DNA from: Pipra filicauda
Lineage: Eukaryota > Chordata > Aves > Passeriformes > Pipridae
Direction of reading: 5' to 3'
Length of the DNA: 64,000 nucleotides
Assembly (NCBI RefSeq): GCF_003945595.2
Contig: NW_024104348.1
Coordinates: 496,001-560,000, forward strand
The notes beneath the pieces are model-generated. The model did not search any database. It was not told the origin of the DNA and saw only the letters and a program-made list of their open reading frames with translations. Below, piece after piece: positions 48,901 to 61,654 of the stretch. Position 1 is the stretch's first letter. Every line of letters starts with the position of its first letter. The translations under genes and the position numbers were made by a program.

Positions 48901-50977
48901 GATTGCCCTTCCCAGGTCTTCAAAATTTGTAACTTGTAGATTTGAGTTTATGATTTCAACAGGGAGAGCTTAGCAATACTTCCACTGTGTGCTAAGTGCT
49001 AAGGAGAGCTTTTTCTTCCCCTGGTTTGAATACCTGCATTACAGTGCACTTAAAAGGGTCTCACTGCTGTCTCACTTTAAGTATTCATTGAATACTCTAG
49101 GCTGGGACAAAATCCAATCTCCTCCCTTTTTTTCATGTCAGAATTCATACCTTACTGCAGGTGAGTGAGCAAACATGAATTTTAAAGGAATTAATACGCA
49201 GTTCTGCTCTAGAAATGGCTATCGGAAAGTTGCTTTTTCATAGCATATTCTTCCTGAGGATGTTGCAGGAAAGAATGGGACCGTGACACATAAAAGGCAT
49301 AGATGCAAAATATAAAGTACATAGAAGACTATCAGATTCTCAATTCCTGAGACTCTTCAAGTCCCTGTGTCAGAATCATTAATGCCTTGGGCTATTTTAA
49401 ACCCAAATAGCCCCCAATATAACTTCAATATTGTTGTAAAATTACATCTTTGATTACAAGGTGAAATTTAAATTCTTGGTTCTGAAAGAAAAAGCAGGTC
49501 AACCCACCAAAGCTAACTTAGTCCATAATCTAAGCAAATATGCTAAAGAATATCTGAGACAAACCTTTTTTTTTTCTTGAGAGAGTTGTGTGAAGGCTGT
49601 GAATACAAACATGGTTTGTGCATCACTGTCAATGGGATGACTTCTACAGATGATGATTGAACACAGACTTGCTTTTGCAGGTGCAACTTATTATGGTCTT
49701 TTTGAAAGTACAAGTTTTCATCAGATCATTCTGTAAGAGAAAGCACATGACCCCAAAGGAACATCCATTTATTAACATAGCAAATAAGCTAATCAAATTA
49801 GACACACACCCACGTTGCAATATATAAGTGAATCTCAGAAAATTTTCAAAACACTACGCTTGTTCCTACTTCATCTATATATATCTTTGCTTTCAAATCC
49901 ACTGTGAGTTCTGCTTAAAGAACAGACGTGCAATCTACAGTATTAAATACTCATCAAATAAATAAATAATAAAATTAACCTATGTGCCATAAAAATCATC
50001 AGCTAAGGTAAAGAAGAAGTTGGAGAACCATAACAGAATACTTTCCTTTTTCAAGTTACTGCAGAACTGCACAATGCAAAGTGACATCCAGCTACAACTT
50101 AGTTAAGAACCTGGGTCTTCCTAAGCAAGCTCCAGTGTTTCCTTTCTGAAGGAGTATATGGCATTACCCGTGTGCCTTTTGTCCCTGCTGCTGGAAACGT
50201 TCCATTCAGCCACAGAATAAAAAGAAAACAACATGTCTGTTTCTCAAACTCTTCAGTTCATGGCATGATATTTTAGGCCAAAACACTCGGCAGAATACAC
50301 TAAGATACAAGATTTTCCACTGAAGTGGTTAATATGAAGGCTCGTGTTCCCTGTCATCACCCTTACTCCCAGGACAGACGTAAGTGGCATAGTGTCCAAG
50401 GGGGAGAGTTACAGGCAGGAATCTCTTGAACTGCAAAGCAACAGTCAGCAGATTCTTCTTTCATAGGCCTTAGACTCCACAAAAACTAGTTTACAGAGGT
50501 TTTCATCTCACATAATGCCAAGTTCAGTGCATCTTCAAAAACTGTAGCCTTTTCATATGTATGTACTCTTTTGTTTTAAAAAGTCTGATACCAGGATATA
50601 CTCTCAGTCATAAATCTGGGTACATTTTTACCTAGAGAATTACTGTTGTTAGTAACCGTTTGTGACTCAAAATGTGGAAGTATTAACTAATGTGAATCTA
50701 AGAAACCTTTTTTCTTTGGGAAAAAAATCATCTATTGAAAATCACTTTTCTTGGGAAAATATGTTGGGATATTTTGCTATTGACTATGTACGCATCCCTG
50801 ACTATTAACTCTTTCAAGAGTTAAATAAAAATTGTGAAAGCCATAAGTTAAATATTAAGATTCTGTCAGGAAAAAAAAAAAGAGATAATATAATCCAAAT
50901 AATTCAATGACATTAGAAAATGCATTTTCTTTTCAGATGCAACTAGCAAAATTAAACTTTGATCATAAAAATCCCCT
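45986..50977. other. Unique AT-rich stretch
   Basis: No element, exon or RNA gene is recognised. It contains poly-A/T runs (for example near 47970 and 49568). Confidence 0.5.
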
Positions 50978-51050
50978 CATGGTGTCGGAACTAGATGATC
51001 TTTAAGATCCCTTCCAACTAAACTAGTCTATGATTCTATGATTCTGTGAT
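50978..51050 (+). mobile_element. CR1 3' UTR remnant
   Basis: Only the last 73 bases of a CR1 remain: GGAACTAGATGATCTTTAAG, then TCCCTTCCAACTA and a terminal TATGATTCTATGATTCTGTG. Confidence 0.9.
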
Positions 51051-54000
51051 AATTTTTCCAGATTTACTCTTTGAATACATCCCCAAAAATAAAATCTGAA
51101 ATTAAATCATTTTTCACAAGTGTTATGTTCTCCTTATGAGCATTTAAAAACGAGATCAAGTTTCTCGTAACCTCATAAAAATCCAACAAAGTCAGTGATG
51201 ATCAGATTCTGTGTAGAATACTTAAATGACAATACTTAAATTCCTTTTCCCATCAATCCACCAGTTGCCTTTGGCAACTAGTTTTGTATCCTCCAGATAA
51301 AAAAAGAACAGTCATTTCATTTGAATCGGTTCATCTGGGGCTGCTTAATGTTTGATTTATCCAAAAGGCAAAAACTGACTGATGTTCCAAAACAACAACA
51401 ACAAAAAAGCTCCAAACAAATCCAGTTTTTCTTTTCTGTTAGTTCAGGCATGGTGATCCAAAACAGTAAACTACAGGTAATAGTTATCTTTCTTACTAGA
51501 AGGATTCTTTTTCATTGAAAGTAATTTGATAAACTACTTTATTTTTATATAGCCAAAATCTTTACAGCAGTTTCACTTAAGGATAAAATAAATGAAAATC
51601 CTTTTGAGTTTTGAGTTGAATTCCATTTCTTTACAAAATGCTGCTTAATGTACACGATGAATAAGATTTTCATCTACCAAATAGGAAATTCACCATTTCT
51701 AAAGACAGTGAAAATGACAAAAGTAAGAATCTGATCTGAGTGTTTTAGCAGTCATGTTTTACTGCATGATTGATTTAGCAAATTTACAAAGACATTGTGT
51801 CTTCTTGGCTAGTGAAAGGACCATATTATACAAGCCCAGGAAGAAATTATCCTTATAGAAGAAAGTAGCTAAACAGCACAAAATGAACAATAAGATCACT
51901 GGAATCAGGCTTTCTTTCTTCCAGATATTTCAGACACACTCAAAATTATTTGTTTGATTTATCTGGATTTAATTTGTTCTACTCTCCAAAATGAGATGAC
52001 ACACTCTTCTTTACAGATCTCACTAAGGTATTTCCAAGTTTATTTTTGTGAGTCTGTTAATGCTGATGTTGCAATTTTTACATTAAGTAGATTCAACCAT
52101 TTGTAGCTGTGGATCAGCAACAATGTTAGACAGAAAAATCATATTACAATTGGTTGAACCTGTTTAAGAATTGGTTTAAGTTTTTTTTTGAGAAGCTGGA
52201 AAAAGGCCAATAAATTTCCATGTGCGAACTCCTGATAAATCTGTGGAACGGACACAGTGGAACTCAGGGTTTGCACAGGAGCACAGACTACATTTAAATT
52301 TGAGACGTGATTCTTATTTAAGTTTCAAACAGAAATCACTCACAGGGTAAAGACAGATAAAAATCCATTTGAGCATTCTCAGAAATTGCATATTCCTTTG
52401 TTTACAAGAACACGATTATCACAGTGAAAACGTAGCGCTCCCTCCTCCCTGCTTAAGTCTCACTTAATGAATCCTTGTGGTGGCAGGACTAAACCTTCAG
52501 TCGCCATCAGAAAGGCCTTGGATGAAACAGACTCAGAGAAAAACTAGAAGAATCTTGTGAGAGCTCTGATACAATAGAAACAAGACACTTTTGCAGGAGG
52601 GAGGCAGGAAAGTCTGCACAGCTGCTTCCTTTTTTATTATTGAATGATTTCAGCCTCCAGAGTTGTCAAGCCAGTACATGACACAATTCCTAAAATCCAT
52701 TTACAACAGCGGTTGATTTTTATATAAGTATGTTTTCCTTGGCTTGATAAGAGTTCTGTGGGAGTCTCATAATTAAGAGACACAGTTCTTTTGATATACA
52801 AAGCCTCCTATGCTTTTTTGACACCTGCTTCATAAAGTGTCTCTCACTAGGGAAAATCCAATTTGTTTATCGGTACTGTCTTGCGTTACCCTAAAATACA
52901 ATTTTTTAAAAGATGTATTGTCTTCTTTTCAACTCCTCTCCATTCTCTGCACTTACAGTAAATGTGTTGGGATAATCATCTACTGTTAGCTAATATTAGC
53001 TATAGATTTTATCTCGGCACTCAGCATTCCTACTTAGTTCGTCAGATCTTTGGTTTTGTCATGCATCGAGTGCCAGGGTTATTGTCACATGCATGTTTGA
53101 CATAAGCATTAGGGCACGAAAGAAAATGAGGCTAAGGACCCCATTTGTTTCTTTTGACAGTTCCTCCAGTTTATCTAGGAAAGTGAAAGCATCATCAAAA
53201 AGTGAGCAACTATTTAATTGAAAAATGTTCTGTACTGTGAGAAGCCTCCAATGTTATCTTCATTAGTGGAGTATCTTCCACATATTTGGTTTTGTTGGTT
53301 TTTTTTGTTTGTTTGTTTGTTGCATTTTTGAGGGTTTTTTAGTATTTCTTTTTCCATATTCAATTTTGATGTATTTAGGAATTCTGGAGCCATTCGCTCT
53401 TAAAAGTTCTTTATGAGATGCACCAAAATTTCTCTCCCAAGAGAGAAATTGTCTCTCCCAAGAGAGACAATTTCTCCCAATTTCTCTCTCCCACTTTTGA
53501 ACTAAGAGTCAAGAATCTTCTGCTTTAAGGACCCTCTAGGAGCAAGAAGTGGTAGAAAAGTGTTAATATATTGGTATCCAGAAGCAAAACCATCTAATCA
53601 AAGTGCTGTGCCAATAATCCCAGTTAGAAAATATCAAAATCTAGAGTCTTTCATTGAGCACTTTGATTTGGAAATTCTAAGGCATTTGGTCTTATACGCT
53701 GTTTAATTAACAAAAAACTTATGCAATTATGCATAACTGATGATCTTTGAAAGTTAAAGAATGGCATATTTAACATGCCTTTTGTAATATACCAGATTTT
53801 TCATGCTTATATAAAGGGATAGGCAGAATCCCACTGGTCTTTTGGGTCTCAGTGCATTTGAATGAGGCTTTGTGGACTGCCTTGAAAGTTCTGGAAGGCG
53901 TCTGAGCTTATGCAGTCTTTGCTAAAGCCAGTGCATCAAAACCCAAAGTTGGTATGTTTCTAAAAGAACTTTCTCCAAACATTTTTTTTCTTGAATACCT

Positions 54001-55195
54001 TCTCCCTTTTTTTAATTTATTTCGGAGTTTTACTCAAATGTTAAGATGATTATTCCTATTTGACTTGCCATAAATCATGGTTCATAAGAGAAAAATAATG
54101 TCAAATGAGAATATTTTCTGTTTATTAAAAATATTCCTTACTGTCCTTTTTTAAATAGGAATTATGATTTTTTTATTGGAGTACAAAAGCAAGAATAATT
54201 AAAGGAAGTAATGTTCAAAATTTTTGTAATACTGGGACCTGCCTTTTCAGAGTACCTTGAGCAGAATAAATAGTTTGGGATCTGGCCCATGGGAACTGAT
54301 GTGTACTCTGCTTTTCCTAAAGCAAAATCGCAGGATTGACAGTAATCGATTTCAAAGAATATTTTTACTAGAAGTCTGGAGGCAAAAATCTCTTGTTATT
54401 GGCAGAATTTAGATTGGATTGATTTAGACCAAAGTCAGGTTTTACAAAAGAGAGCAGTGCAATGAAATACAAAAGGAAAGAACTTTATGTGCTTATCTCT
54501 TTGGACTGATAATATGAGAGACATGAGAGGCAGAACTTTAAACTCTATCTCTTGAGAGACAGAACATGTGGTAAGATTTCAAATAAATGGCACACGAAAG
54601 ATCTATGAAATATTTCTACAGTGTATGACCAGCAATTATATTTCTTATGTTTAAACCTTTATGATTTGCTCCTCCAGGTTTTTAAGAAACAACTAAAATT
54701 GGACGACTGATGTTATTTGACCTGTACCATCCTGGGAGTGTCTACACTACAGTAAGAAAGGGATATCACAAAGACAAAGCTAATGAATGTTTAGAGGATC
54801 CCCAAAATTCTAAAAGCATAATTCCACAGGATATTTCTGCAAATCCTCACTCAGGGTGTAACGGTCTGAGGGTCCTTCCAGTCAACCTGTATGTCTCAGA
54901 TTTTTGTTGAGCCATAAAAATATCTGAAACATGCTAGCCTAAAATAAATGTGGGTCCCTATCCTTTCAGGATGTTTACAAGAAAGTTGTTGGCATACAGG
55001 TAGATAAAAGAAAAGCCATACAGGTAGCCAGTACCAAGTGGAAGCTTCACAGAAGTTCCTCTGTTACAATGAGCAGTCTGAGCTTATCCTGGGTCCAAGG
55101 AATTTGTGTGGTACAACACAAGCCTGAAGGCCACACTGTACATGAAGCACATCACAGCACAAATCTGGGCTTATTCAGGAAACTGTTACGTGGAT
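51051..55195. other. Unique AT-rich stretch with hairpin cluster
   Basis: No mobile element or exon is recognised. GT-rich simple sequence (53288-53337) and a cluster of perfect inverted repeats (53427-53476) are the only notable structures. Confidence 0.5.
53427..53476. repeat. Two overlapping perfect hairpins with the same CCAA loop
   Basis: The first inverted repeat has 10-bp arms (53427-53436 and 53441-53450) around CCAA. The second has 15-bp arms (53443-53457 and 53462-53476) around the same CCAA and reuses the right arm of the first. Both stems pair CTCTC with GAGAG next to the loop. A further partial copy (CCAATTTCTCTCTCCC) follows at 53477-53492. The nested arrangement suggests serial templated duplication and inversion rather than independent events. 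Confidence 0.92.
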
Positions 55196-55268
55196 CCTCA
55201 ATGTATAGCAGTCTCAATGTTCCTCAATGTATAGCAGTCTCAATGTTCCTCAATGTATAGCAGTCTCA
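55196..55268 (+). repeat. 26-bp tandem repeat, 2.8 copies
   Basis: Units start at 55196, 55222 and 55248 (beginning CCTCAATGTATAGCAGTC). The first two are identical and the third stops after 21 bases. Identity of the copies points to a recent duplication. Confidence 0.95.
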
Positions 55269-55814
55269 CAGTCAGGATCATTACAGGAGGCAAGTATTTT
55301 TATTTTTTTTCTGAGACATTAATTAAAAAAAAAAAAGGTTATTAGATAAATTTTTATCTGAGATTATCTGTTACATAAATTTATCTCTCTTCAATTACAG
55401 ATACATTTCAGATAGCTAATGAACATAATCCTATTTTACTTACATTTCCCTCTGGTATTTATTTTTTGTAACACATCAATAAATATGTGTCCTTTCATTC
55501 TTAAAGTTACCTCTGTTCTAACATATGACTGCCTAAAGTTAAACAACAGTTGTTACACTAATAGCTATACTTGGATAAGAGAATTTTTTTCCTTCTTCAA
55601 AGGCTAAAGTTTTTTCAGAGATAAATTATCTGATTTGGACGTATACTGACTTCCCTTTACAGTGCTTTGATTGTGAAGGACTCTTTAAAGCAACTGCAGA
55701 TACAAGAGACTTTTTTTTTCACACTGTACAAAAAGCAAAGGCATGCGAATCAAAAAATGGTTCTTACTCTTCACAGACCTGGTGAGTAAGTAAAAAATTG
55801 AAAAGAGAAGAGGA
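55269..55814. other. Unique stretch
   Basis: Nothing recognisable except A/T runs near 55310 and 55710. Confidence 0.5.
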
Positions 55815-56277
55815 AAAAGAAAGAGGTTAAAGCAAAAACTGCATGCATGAGCGAGGCAAAAATAAGGAATTCGTGCATTACTTCCATTCAATAGGCAGAT
55901 GTTTTCCAGGAAAATAGGGCTTAATGACGCATAACAGTTACTTGGAAAGACAAACACTGTAACTGAATCTCCACCCTCCTTCCTTCTTTTCCCTGGCTTT
56001 GTATGCTGAGCATGATGCCATATGGTACGAGATATCTCTTTGGTCATTGGGGTCAGCTGTCCTGACTGTTCCCTCTCATAACTTCTTCCACATCCTCAGC
56101 CTACTAATTGGCAGGGCCATGTCAGAAACAGAAAAGGCCTTGATGTTGTGCAAGTGCTACTCAGCAATAACAAAAGTTTCATGTGTTATTGGCACTGTTT
56201 TAGTCACAAATTCAAAGCATAGCACCATATAAGCTACTATGAAGAAAATTAACTTGGTCTCAGCCAAAACCAGTACA
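55815..56277 (-). mobile_element. LTR, avian ERVL-like family B, 3' truncated
   Basis: On the minus strand the segment begins with TGTACTGGTTTTGGCTGAGA (from 56277) and runs through blocks shared with the plus-strand LTR at 59.8-60.4 kb. These include CAGTTACAGTGTTTGTCTTT against GAGTTATGGTGTTTGTCTTT, CCAAGTAACTGTTATGCGTC against CCAAATAACTGTTACGCATA, and AATTCCTTATTTTTGC against AATTCCTCATTTTTGC. The 3' third, including the conserved terminal block, is missing, and similarity fades at about 55815. Its 5' half also resembles family A. No internal region accompanies it. Confidence 0.82.
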
Positions 56278-56875
56278 GTGTGTTAACATGCAACTATATT
56301 TACGTTCCATGGTCCACAGAGTGAATTGGACTGAGTAGGTAAAGGCCAACTTGTTCCCTTTCAAGGCACTAGCAAGGCACTGCCAGTCATGGCCATGTGG
56401 TCTTCAGTCACAGATGGAGGACTTTGCATGTACCTTAATGAAGCTTGTTTAGTTTCTCCAGTCTGCTGAGGTTCCTCTGAAAGGTGGTTCTATCCACCAT
56501 CATAATGCTCTGTATAATCTATTACTAGGTTCTCTGTTTATGAAATACAAAACACTGCACAGAATTTAAAAAAACCCAAAAAAACCCACAAAAAACACCT
56601 AAATAAGAAACAAATAATTGCATTTATAATTTTAATTTATGTGTATTTCACAGTGACTCTAATACTCTTTGCCTACACAGAGCAATTTTAAACTGTATGA
56701 ATAATTTAAAATTTCCCTCCAGAGAAATGTAGATTCCTTTAAGTAGACAGCAGGATAGATCAAAGGTGTTTGGAATGTTTCATCTGATAAAGACGAATCT
56801 AGAGAGGAATGATATAAGTCTTGCTTGCATAAAAAAAAATTCACTGGAGATAGTGGTTAGTTGACATATACTGGA
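56278..56875. other. Unique stretch
   Basis: No recognisable feature except A-rich simple sequence (AAAAACCC words) at 56567-56598. Confidence 0.5.
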
Positions 56876-57047
56876 CAAGAAGAAGAACCAGAAGCAAAAG
56901 CAGCAGCAGAAGAAGAAAAAGAAAAATAAGCAAGAAAAGGAGAAGAAGAAGAAATAGAACCAGTAGAAGAAATAGAACCAGAAGAAGGAGAAGGAGGAGG
57001 AGGAGAAGGAGAAGGAGAAAAAGAAGGAGAAGAAGAACAACAACAAT
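56876..57047 (+). repeat. Purine-rich (GAA/GAAGGA) tract, left half
   Basis: The plus strand is almost entirely A and G in GAAGAAGAA, AGCAGCAG and GGAGGA words, with occasional C or T. Minus-strand frames that translate it as runs of Phe, Leu and Ser are artefacts. It is interrupted at 57048 by a CR1 3' end and resumes at 57235. Confidence 0.9.
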
Positions 57048-57234
57048 ACTGGAACAGGTTGCCCAGGGAAGTTGTGGATGACCCTTCCCTGAATGTTTTG
57101 AGATCAGGTTGGATGGGGCCCTGAGCAACCTGGTCTAGTGGAAGGTGTCCCTGCCCCTGGCTGAGGAGGGTGAAACTAGATGATCTTTAAGGTCAATTCC
57201 AACCCAAACCATTCTGTGATGCTATGATTCTATG
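57048..57234 (+). mobile_element. CR1 3' end nested inside the purine tract
   Basis: The plus strand runs from ACTGGAACAGGTTGCCCAGG through AACCTGGTCTAGTGGAAGGT and the 3' UTR to GATGCTATGATTCTATG. It is well preserved compared with most copies here. Purine-rich simple sequence flanks it on both sides, so it either inserted into a pre-existing tract or seeded expansion at its own 3' end. Confidence 0.94.
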
Positions 57235-57480
57235 AAGAAGAAACAGATGCAGAGGAAGAAGAAGCAGAAAAGCAGAAGCTAAAACAGCAGAAGAAACAGA
57301 AGAATAAGAAGCAGAAGGAAAAGGAGAATAAGAAGTCAAAAAAGCAGCAGCAGGAAAAGAAGCAGAAGAAGGAGAAACAGAAGAACAAGAACATAAAGAA
57401 CAAGATGGATATGGAACAGAAAAGACGTAGAAGCAGAGAAAAAGCAGAGGAAGCAGAAGCAGCAGAAGGCGGCAATGAGC
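57235..57480 (+). repeat. Purine-rich tract, right half
   Basis: Continuation of the A/G-rich simple sequence with GAAGAAGCAGAAAAGCAG words, fading into unique sequence near 57480. Together the two halves form about 420 bp of strongly strand-asymmetric DNA with triplex potential. Confidence 0.88.
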
Positions 57481-59769
57481 TGCAGATGTAGACCTTGTAT
57501 GGGAATTCTTTGTGCTCATGTGCTAAAAGAGAGTTGTTCTGTTCTCCATTCTGGTTTGTATATTTTGACTGTAAATTCTTCAGAGCATAGGCTTTCTCTT
57601 ACCTGGCAACAATGTGCACTAACGTCACCTGACCTTCCTAAATAATAATTTAGAATAAATAATAAGCATAAATAGGTACACTGATGTAAAGTGTAGCTTG
57701 CTCAAGTACTAACACAGTGAATGTTTTATACAGCATGTGCCACTCCCTCACCGATTATTTTAAGCAGATGCATAACAGACTGGAAGAGAGTCCAAGGCAT
57801 GCTTACTGGCAGAGGAGAGATTCTTTTCATACTTAGCAGTGTGAGGGAGAACCTAGGAAATTACCACAGTGTGTCTTTCCAATCCACACCAAGGTGTGTT
57901 AGAGGGAAAAATCTGTGATGGGGTAGCATAGGTTTGGTGCCAAGATCTGCTTCATTTATTACACTTGTTGCTGATTTGGAAAAGGGAATTTAGAGCTTTT
58001 ACATCAACAGACTTCCAGCACATGGCTTGAAAAATCAAACAGGAACTCATAGGCTAAAGAAAAGGTTGTTACAGTATAGGAAAAAAAGGTAGAAAGAGGG
58101 GAAAATGGGGAACACAACTTGGAGACATTCAACTAATTTTAATACCTTGAATTTTAATTAGAGTATGATTTATTTTAATTAGAGTATGATTTATCATTCT
58201 CAGTGCAGGGCTGGGGCACTTTTTAAATATCATTATTCCTTACAAATATTCCACAGACAAAGAAACCAGGAAAACTCTAATACCACATGATACCTGAAAG
58301 ATTTTGTGGACAGCAAATTGAATTTGCTTGAAATATGATATGAAGGGAAGGAGATTAAAGAATGTACTTTAGAACAGTGTTACCAAAAAAATTATTTCTT
58401 ACACAATTATGGGCTATTATTCTGAGAAGTTCTTAAAGATATTCTTAAATTCAAGGCCTCATGTAGCTTTGGCTAAGGTGGTATGTTTAGATTTACCTGC
58501 AGGACTAAGAGTTTAATTTAGTCAAGAACTATGGAATCTCATGTGATTGAAACTAAACCACACACTAAGTAAATAAACAAAATAAATACTTCATAGTGAA
58601 TGTAAGATCAGAACCCAGGTCACCACATAACCAGACAGGCACACTTCATAATTAAGTTGGTTTGATCCTCTTATATTCTTTTTTTTTTTTTTTTTTGTAA
58701 AATCCATAAGAGAAAAATGAAACTAGAAGCAAGATTGACATCACACATGATACTGAGCATACCTGTCCCAAAGCTGTTAGTTGTCTCACAATTCCTGTTT
58801 CAAAGGAAAAATAAAATAAGCTAAACAAAACAAGAAACCCAATACAGACCAGACCAAAACAACAAAACAGAAAACCCAGGCACATCGATACTGGCTTTGA
58901 AAGAGTAAGTGTCGCAATAACCTGAGGTTTTGGGATTTATTCTGCAGTGCTGATACTACATGAACAGAAAAAGAAATTACTTGATATAATCTTGTTAATA
59001 TTTGTTATAACAATCAGATTCATGACCCTGTTGGAAGAAATATGAGAAATTTGACAACTGCTAGAAGGTGGGACCTTGAAAAGATGCAAATTAGCTGCCA
59101 TGAAATATTACATTTGGTTCTCATCTTTTGAAAACCTTTGCATCAGTCAAGAAAAATTCAGATAATGTGAATCTTTGATTCTGCAAAAAGTTGATAGTCT
59201 AGTGTTCTGTTTTTAATTAAAAAATTAAGCCGGACAGCTATCCCCTACTCATACATGAGTATGTCAACATGTTATAATGTAAGATTTCTTCTTGGCAGTT
59301 TTTTGTCTGAAATCATGACAGTTAACAGCTCTTGCACTTTACTGCACAAAAATAGGGACAGGCATACGTGAGTGTCAGTATTTTTCCAGTCACAGTGAAT
59401 GTATGCCACAACACTGTTCAGTGAGAGGAAATTCCATAGGACATAGTGGCAAATTTGCATTTAAATGAATGCCTTTTATTTCTGCCTTCTAAATAAAAAG
59501 AACCATCTGCAGCTAGACAATGTATCTAAAGTTAGCATGATCCAAAGGGCTCTGAGGTACAGGATAGCAGTTTCCTTTGATAACAGCCAGAAGTAGACTA
59601 GGTTTGTTCAATAGTTAGTATCTCTTTCTGATAGAAATGCAAAATCTGATCATCTCTATCTCTTTTCAAAATGGGAGTACAATTTGACTCTTGAGGAACT
59701 TCTAGAAGAAAAGTCCTTGATTTTTATGAATATTCATTATTTGCAGATGTTCCATGACCAGCTAATGGG
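57481..59769. other. Unique AT-rich stretch
   Basis: No element or exon is recognised. It contains a 21-bp direct duplication at 58152-58193 and a T run at 58679-58697. Confidence 0.5.
58152..58193 (+). repeat. 21-bp tandem duplication
   Basis: Two identical adjacent units (58152-58172 and 58173-58193, beginning TTTTAATTAGAGTATGATT). A simple recent slippage or duplication event is likely. Confidence 0.93.
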
Positions 59770-60355
59770 ATTAAAGTTTGGGCTAAGAGTTAATTTTCTT
59801 CATAGTAGTTTATATGGTACTATGCTTTGGATTTGTGACCAAAACAGAGTCAATAATACACCAAAGTTTTTGTTATTGTTGAGTAGCACTTGTACAACAT
59901 CAAGATTTTTCTGTTTCTCATACGGCCCTGCCAATGAGAAGGCTGGGGATATGGAAGAAGCTGTTAGAGGACACAGCCAGGACAGCTGGCCCCAATGACC
60001 AAAGGGATGTTCCATACCACATGGCATCGTGCTCAGCTAAAAAGCCGGGGAAAGAAGGAGAAAGGGGGAGGATCGGAGTTATGGTGTTTGTCTTTCCAAA
60101 TAACTGTTACGCATAATGGAGCCCCGCTTTCCTGGAGATGGCAAAATATTTGCCTGCTGATGGGAAGTAATGAATGAATTCCTCATTTTTGCTTTGCTTA
60201 TGCATGCAGCATTTGCATTATCTATTAAGCCATCTTTATCTCAACCCATGAGTTTTCGCACTTCTACCCTTCCGTTTATCTCCCCCATCCCACTGCAGGG
60301 GAGTGAGAGAGTGGCTGGGTGGTGCTTAGCTGCCTACGAGGGTTAAACCACAACA
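59770..60355 (+). mobile_element. Solo LTR, avian ERVL-like family B
   Basis: The plus strand carries the same block order as the truncated minus-strand copy at 55.8-56.3 kb, but is complete at the 3' end (GTGGTGCTTAGCTGCCTACG, then GGGTTAAACCACAACA). Family A has a similar 3' end (GTTAAACCACGACA), so A and B are related. The left border is approximate because the first bases are altered (GTTTGGGCTAAGAGTTAATT). No internal viral sequence adjoins it. A target duplication was not found. Confidence 0.85.
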
Positions 60356-61087
60356 GTACATTTTTAGTTATTTCCTCCCCCTCCATACCAATATTTCTTT
60401 CATAACTGTTCCCAATCCTGCATTATGTTCTTGTACCAAATATTCTTGGTATGCCACATATGCTTGGATAAGGACACTGATAAATACTAATTAATTAATC
60501 AGTTACCTGTGCTACTGAAATTTTATAATGAAAACAAGAATCCTTCCAAATCCTCATTCCATGCTTATTGTATTAAATACTGTAGCTTCATAACTCCTTC
60601 TGTGCCTCTCTCTTCTAAGCCAAGTGGGTCTAGCAGCTTAATTGCTTCTCACAAAGCAATTAAAAAAGCATACAAAAGTATGCTTCTCTACTTTCCATTT
60701 TTACTACATGCCTCTAGATATGTCATGTATATATGCTATTTTGAAGTGACTAACGCGTTTCTGAGAAATGTACAACACCATACTACAAAGAAAACATATT
60801 GTTGACTATAAGGTGATCTTACAGATCATCCCAGATTTTATGTCTCTTTGAGAGGGGGGGAAGAAGTAGAAATTTCACCTGAAATATAATGTGATCCTAC
60901 ATCTACTATGTTATCAATTCCAAACCCTTATATCACATGTTTTTACCTCCTAAACAGAAACCAAATATCATGTTCCTGTCACTGCCAATCATCTCACACA
61001 AAATAGGAATTAACCTTATTAACACTCAGCTCACATTGCTGTATTTCATCTGTTCTTTATCCTGTGCTTCCCTGCTTCCATGTCAGC
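60356..61087. other. Unique stretch between LTR elements
   Basis: No recognisable feature. Confidence 0.5.
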
Positions 61088-61092
61088 ATTAC

Positions 61093-61654
61093 TGTTCTGG
61101 TTTAACCAGAGACAGTCACTAAGTACCATATAGCCACTTGCTCACTCCTCTCCCTGCAATGGGATGGGGAAGGGAGTGTGCAGGGTAAGACTCACGGGTT
61201 AAGAACACTTCAATAACTGAAAAATGTAAAATATGATGATGATAATAACAATAATAGTAAAAATAATTTTAAAAGGGAAAAAGAGAAAGAGCCATAAAAC
61301 CCAAGAAAAACAAGTGATGTGCAATACAGTTGCTCACCCACTGACCGATGCCCATCCCATCCCTGATATGTGGTCCCTGGATAACTCCCCTCCATTTATA
61401 TTTTGAGCATGGTATTCCATGGCATGGAATATCCCTTTGGCCAGTTCAGGTCATCTGTTCTGGCCATGTTCCCTCCCAGCTTCTGGTGCACCTGCTCACT
61501 GGCAGAGCATGGGAAACTGAAAAGTCTTCGATTTAAAGCAAGCTCTACTCAGCAACAACTAAAACATCAGTGTGTTATCAATATTATTTCACACTAAAAC
61601 CAAAACACAGCACTGTGTCAGCTACTAAGAAGAAAATTAACTGAAACCAGAACA
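61093..61654 (-). repeat. 3' LTR of the provirus (family A)
   Basis: This 562-bp LTR on the minus strand shares the family A blocks: TTTCAGTTAATTTTCTTC near its start, ACACAGTGCTGTGTTTTGG, CTGGCCAAAGGGATATTCCA, CAGGGATGGGATGGGCATCG, and the TGGTTTAACC complement at its end. The middle has an AT-rich block (61225-61275) like that of the other copies. Its differences from the 5' LTR are numerous, so the insertion is not recent. Confidence 0.85.

Noticed and set aside
55196..55268. CRISPR-like direct repeats
   Set aside because: A pure tandem repeat with no spacers.
56780..57128. Minus-strand open frames rich in Phe, Leu and Ser (also 57193-57519)
   Set aside because: They are translations of the purine-rich simple repeat in arbitrary frames. 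Several overlapping frames are open at once and none has conserved structure.
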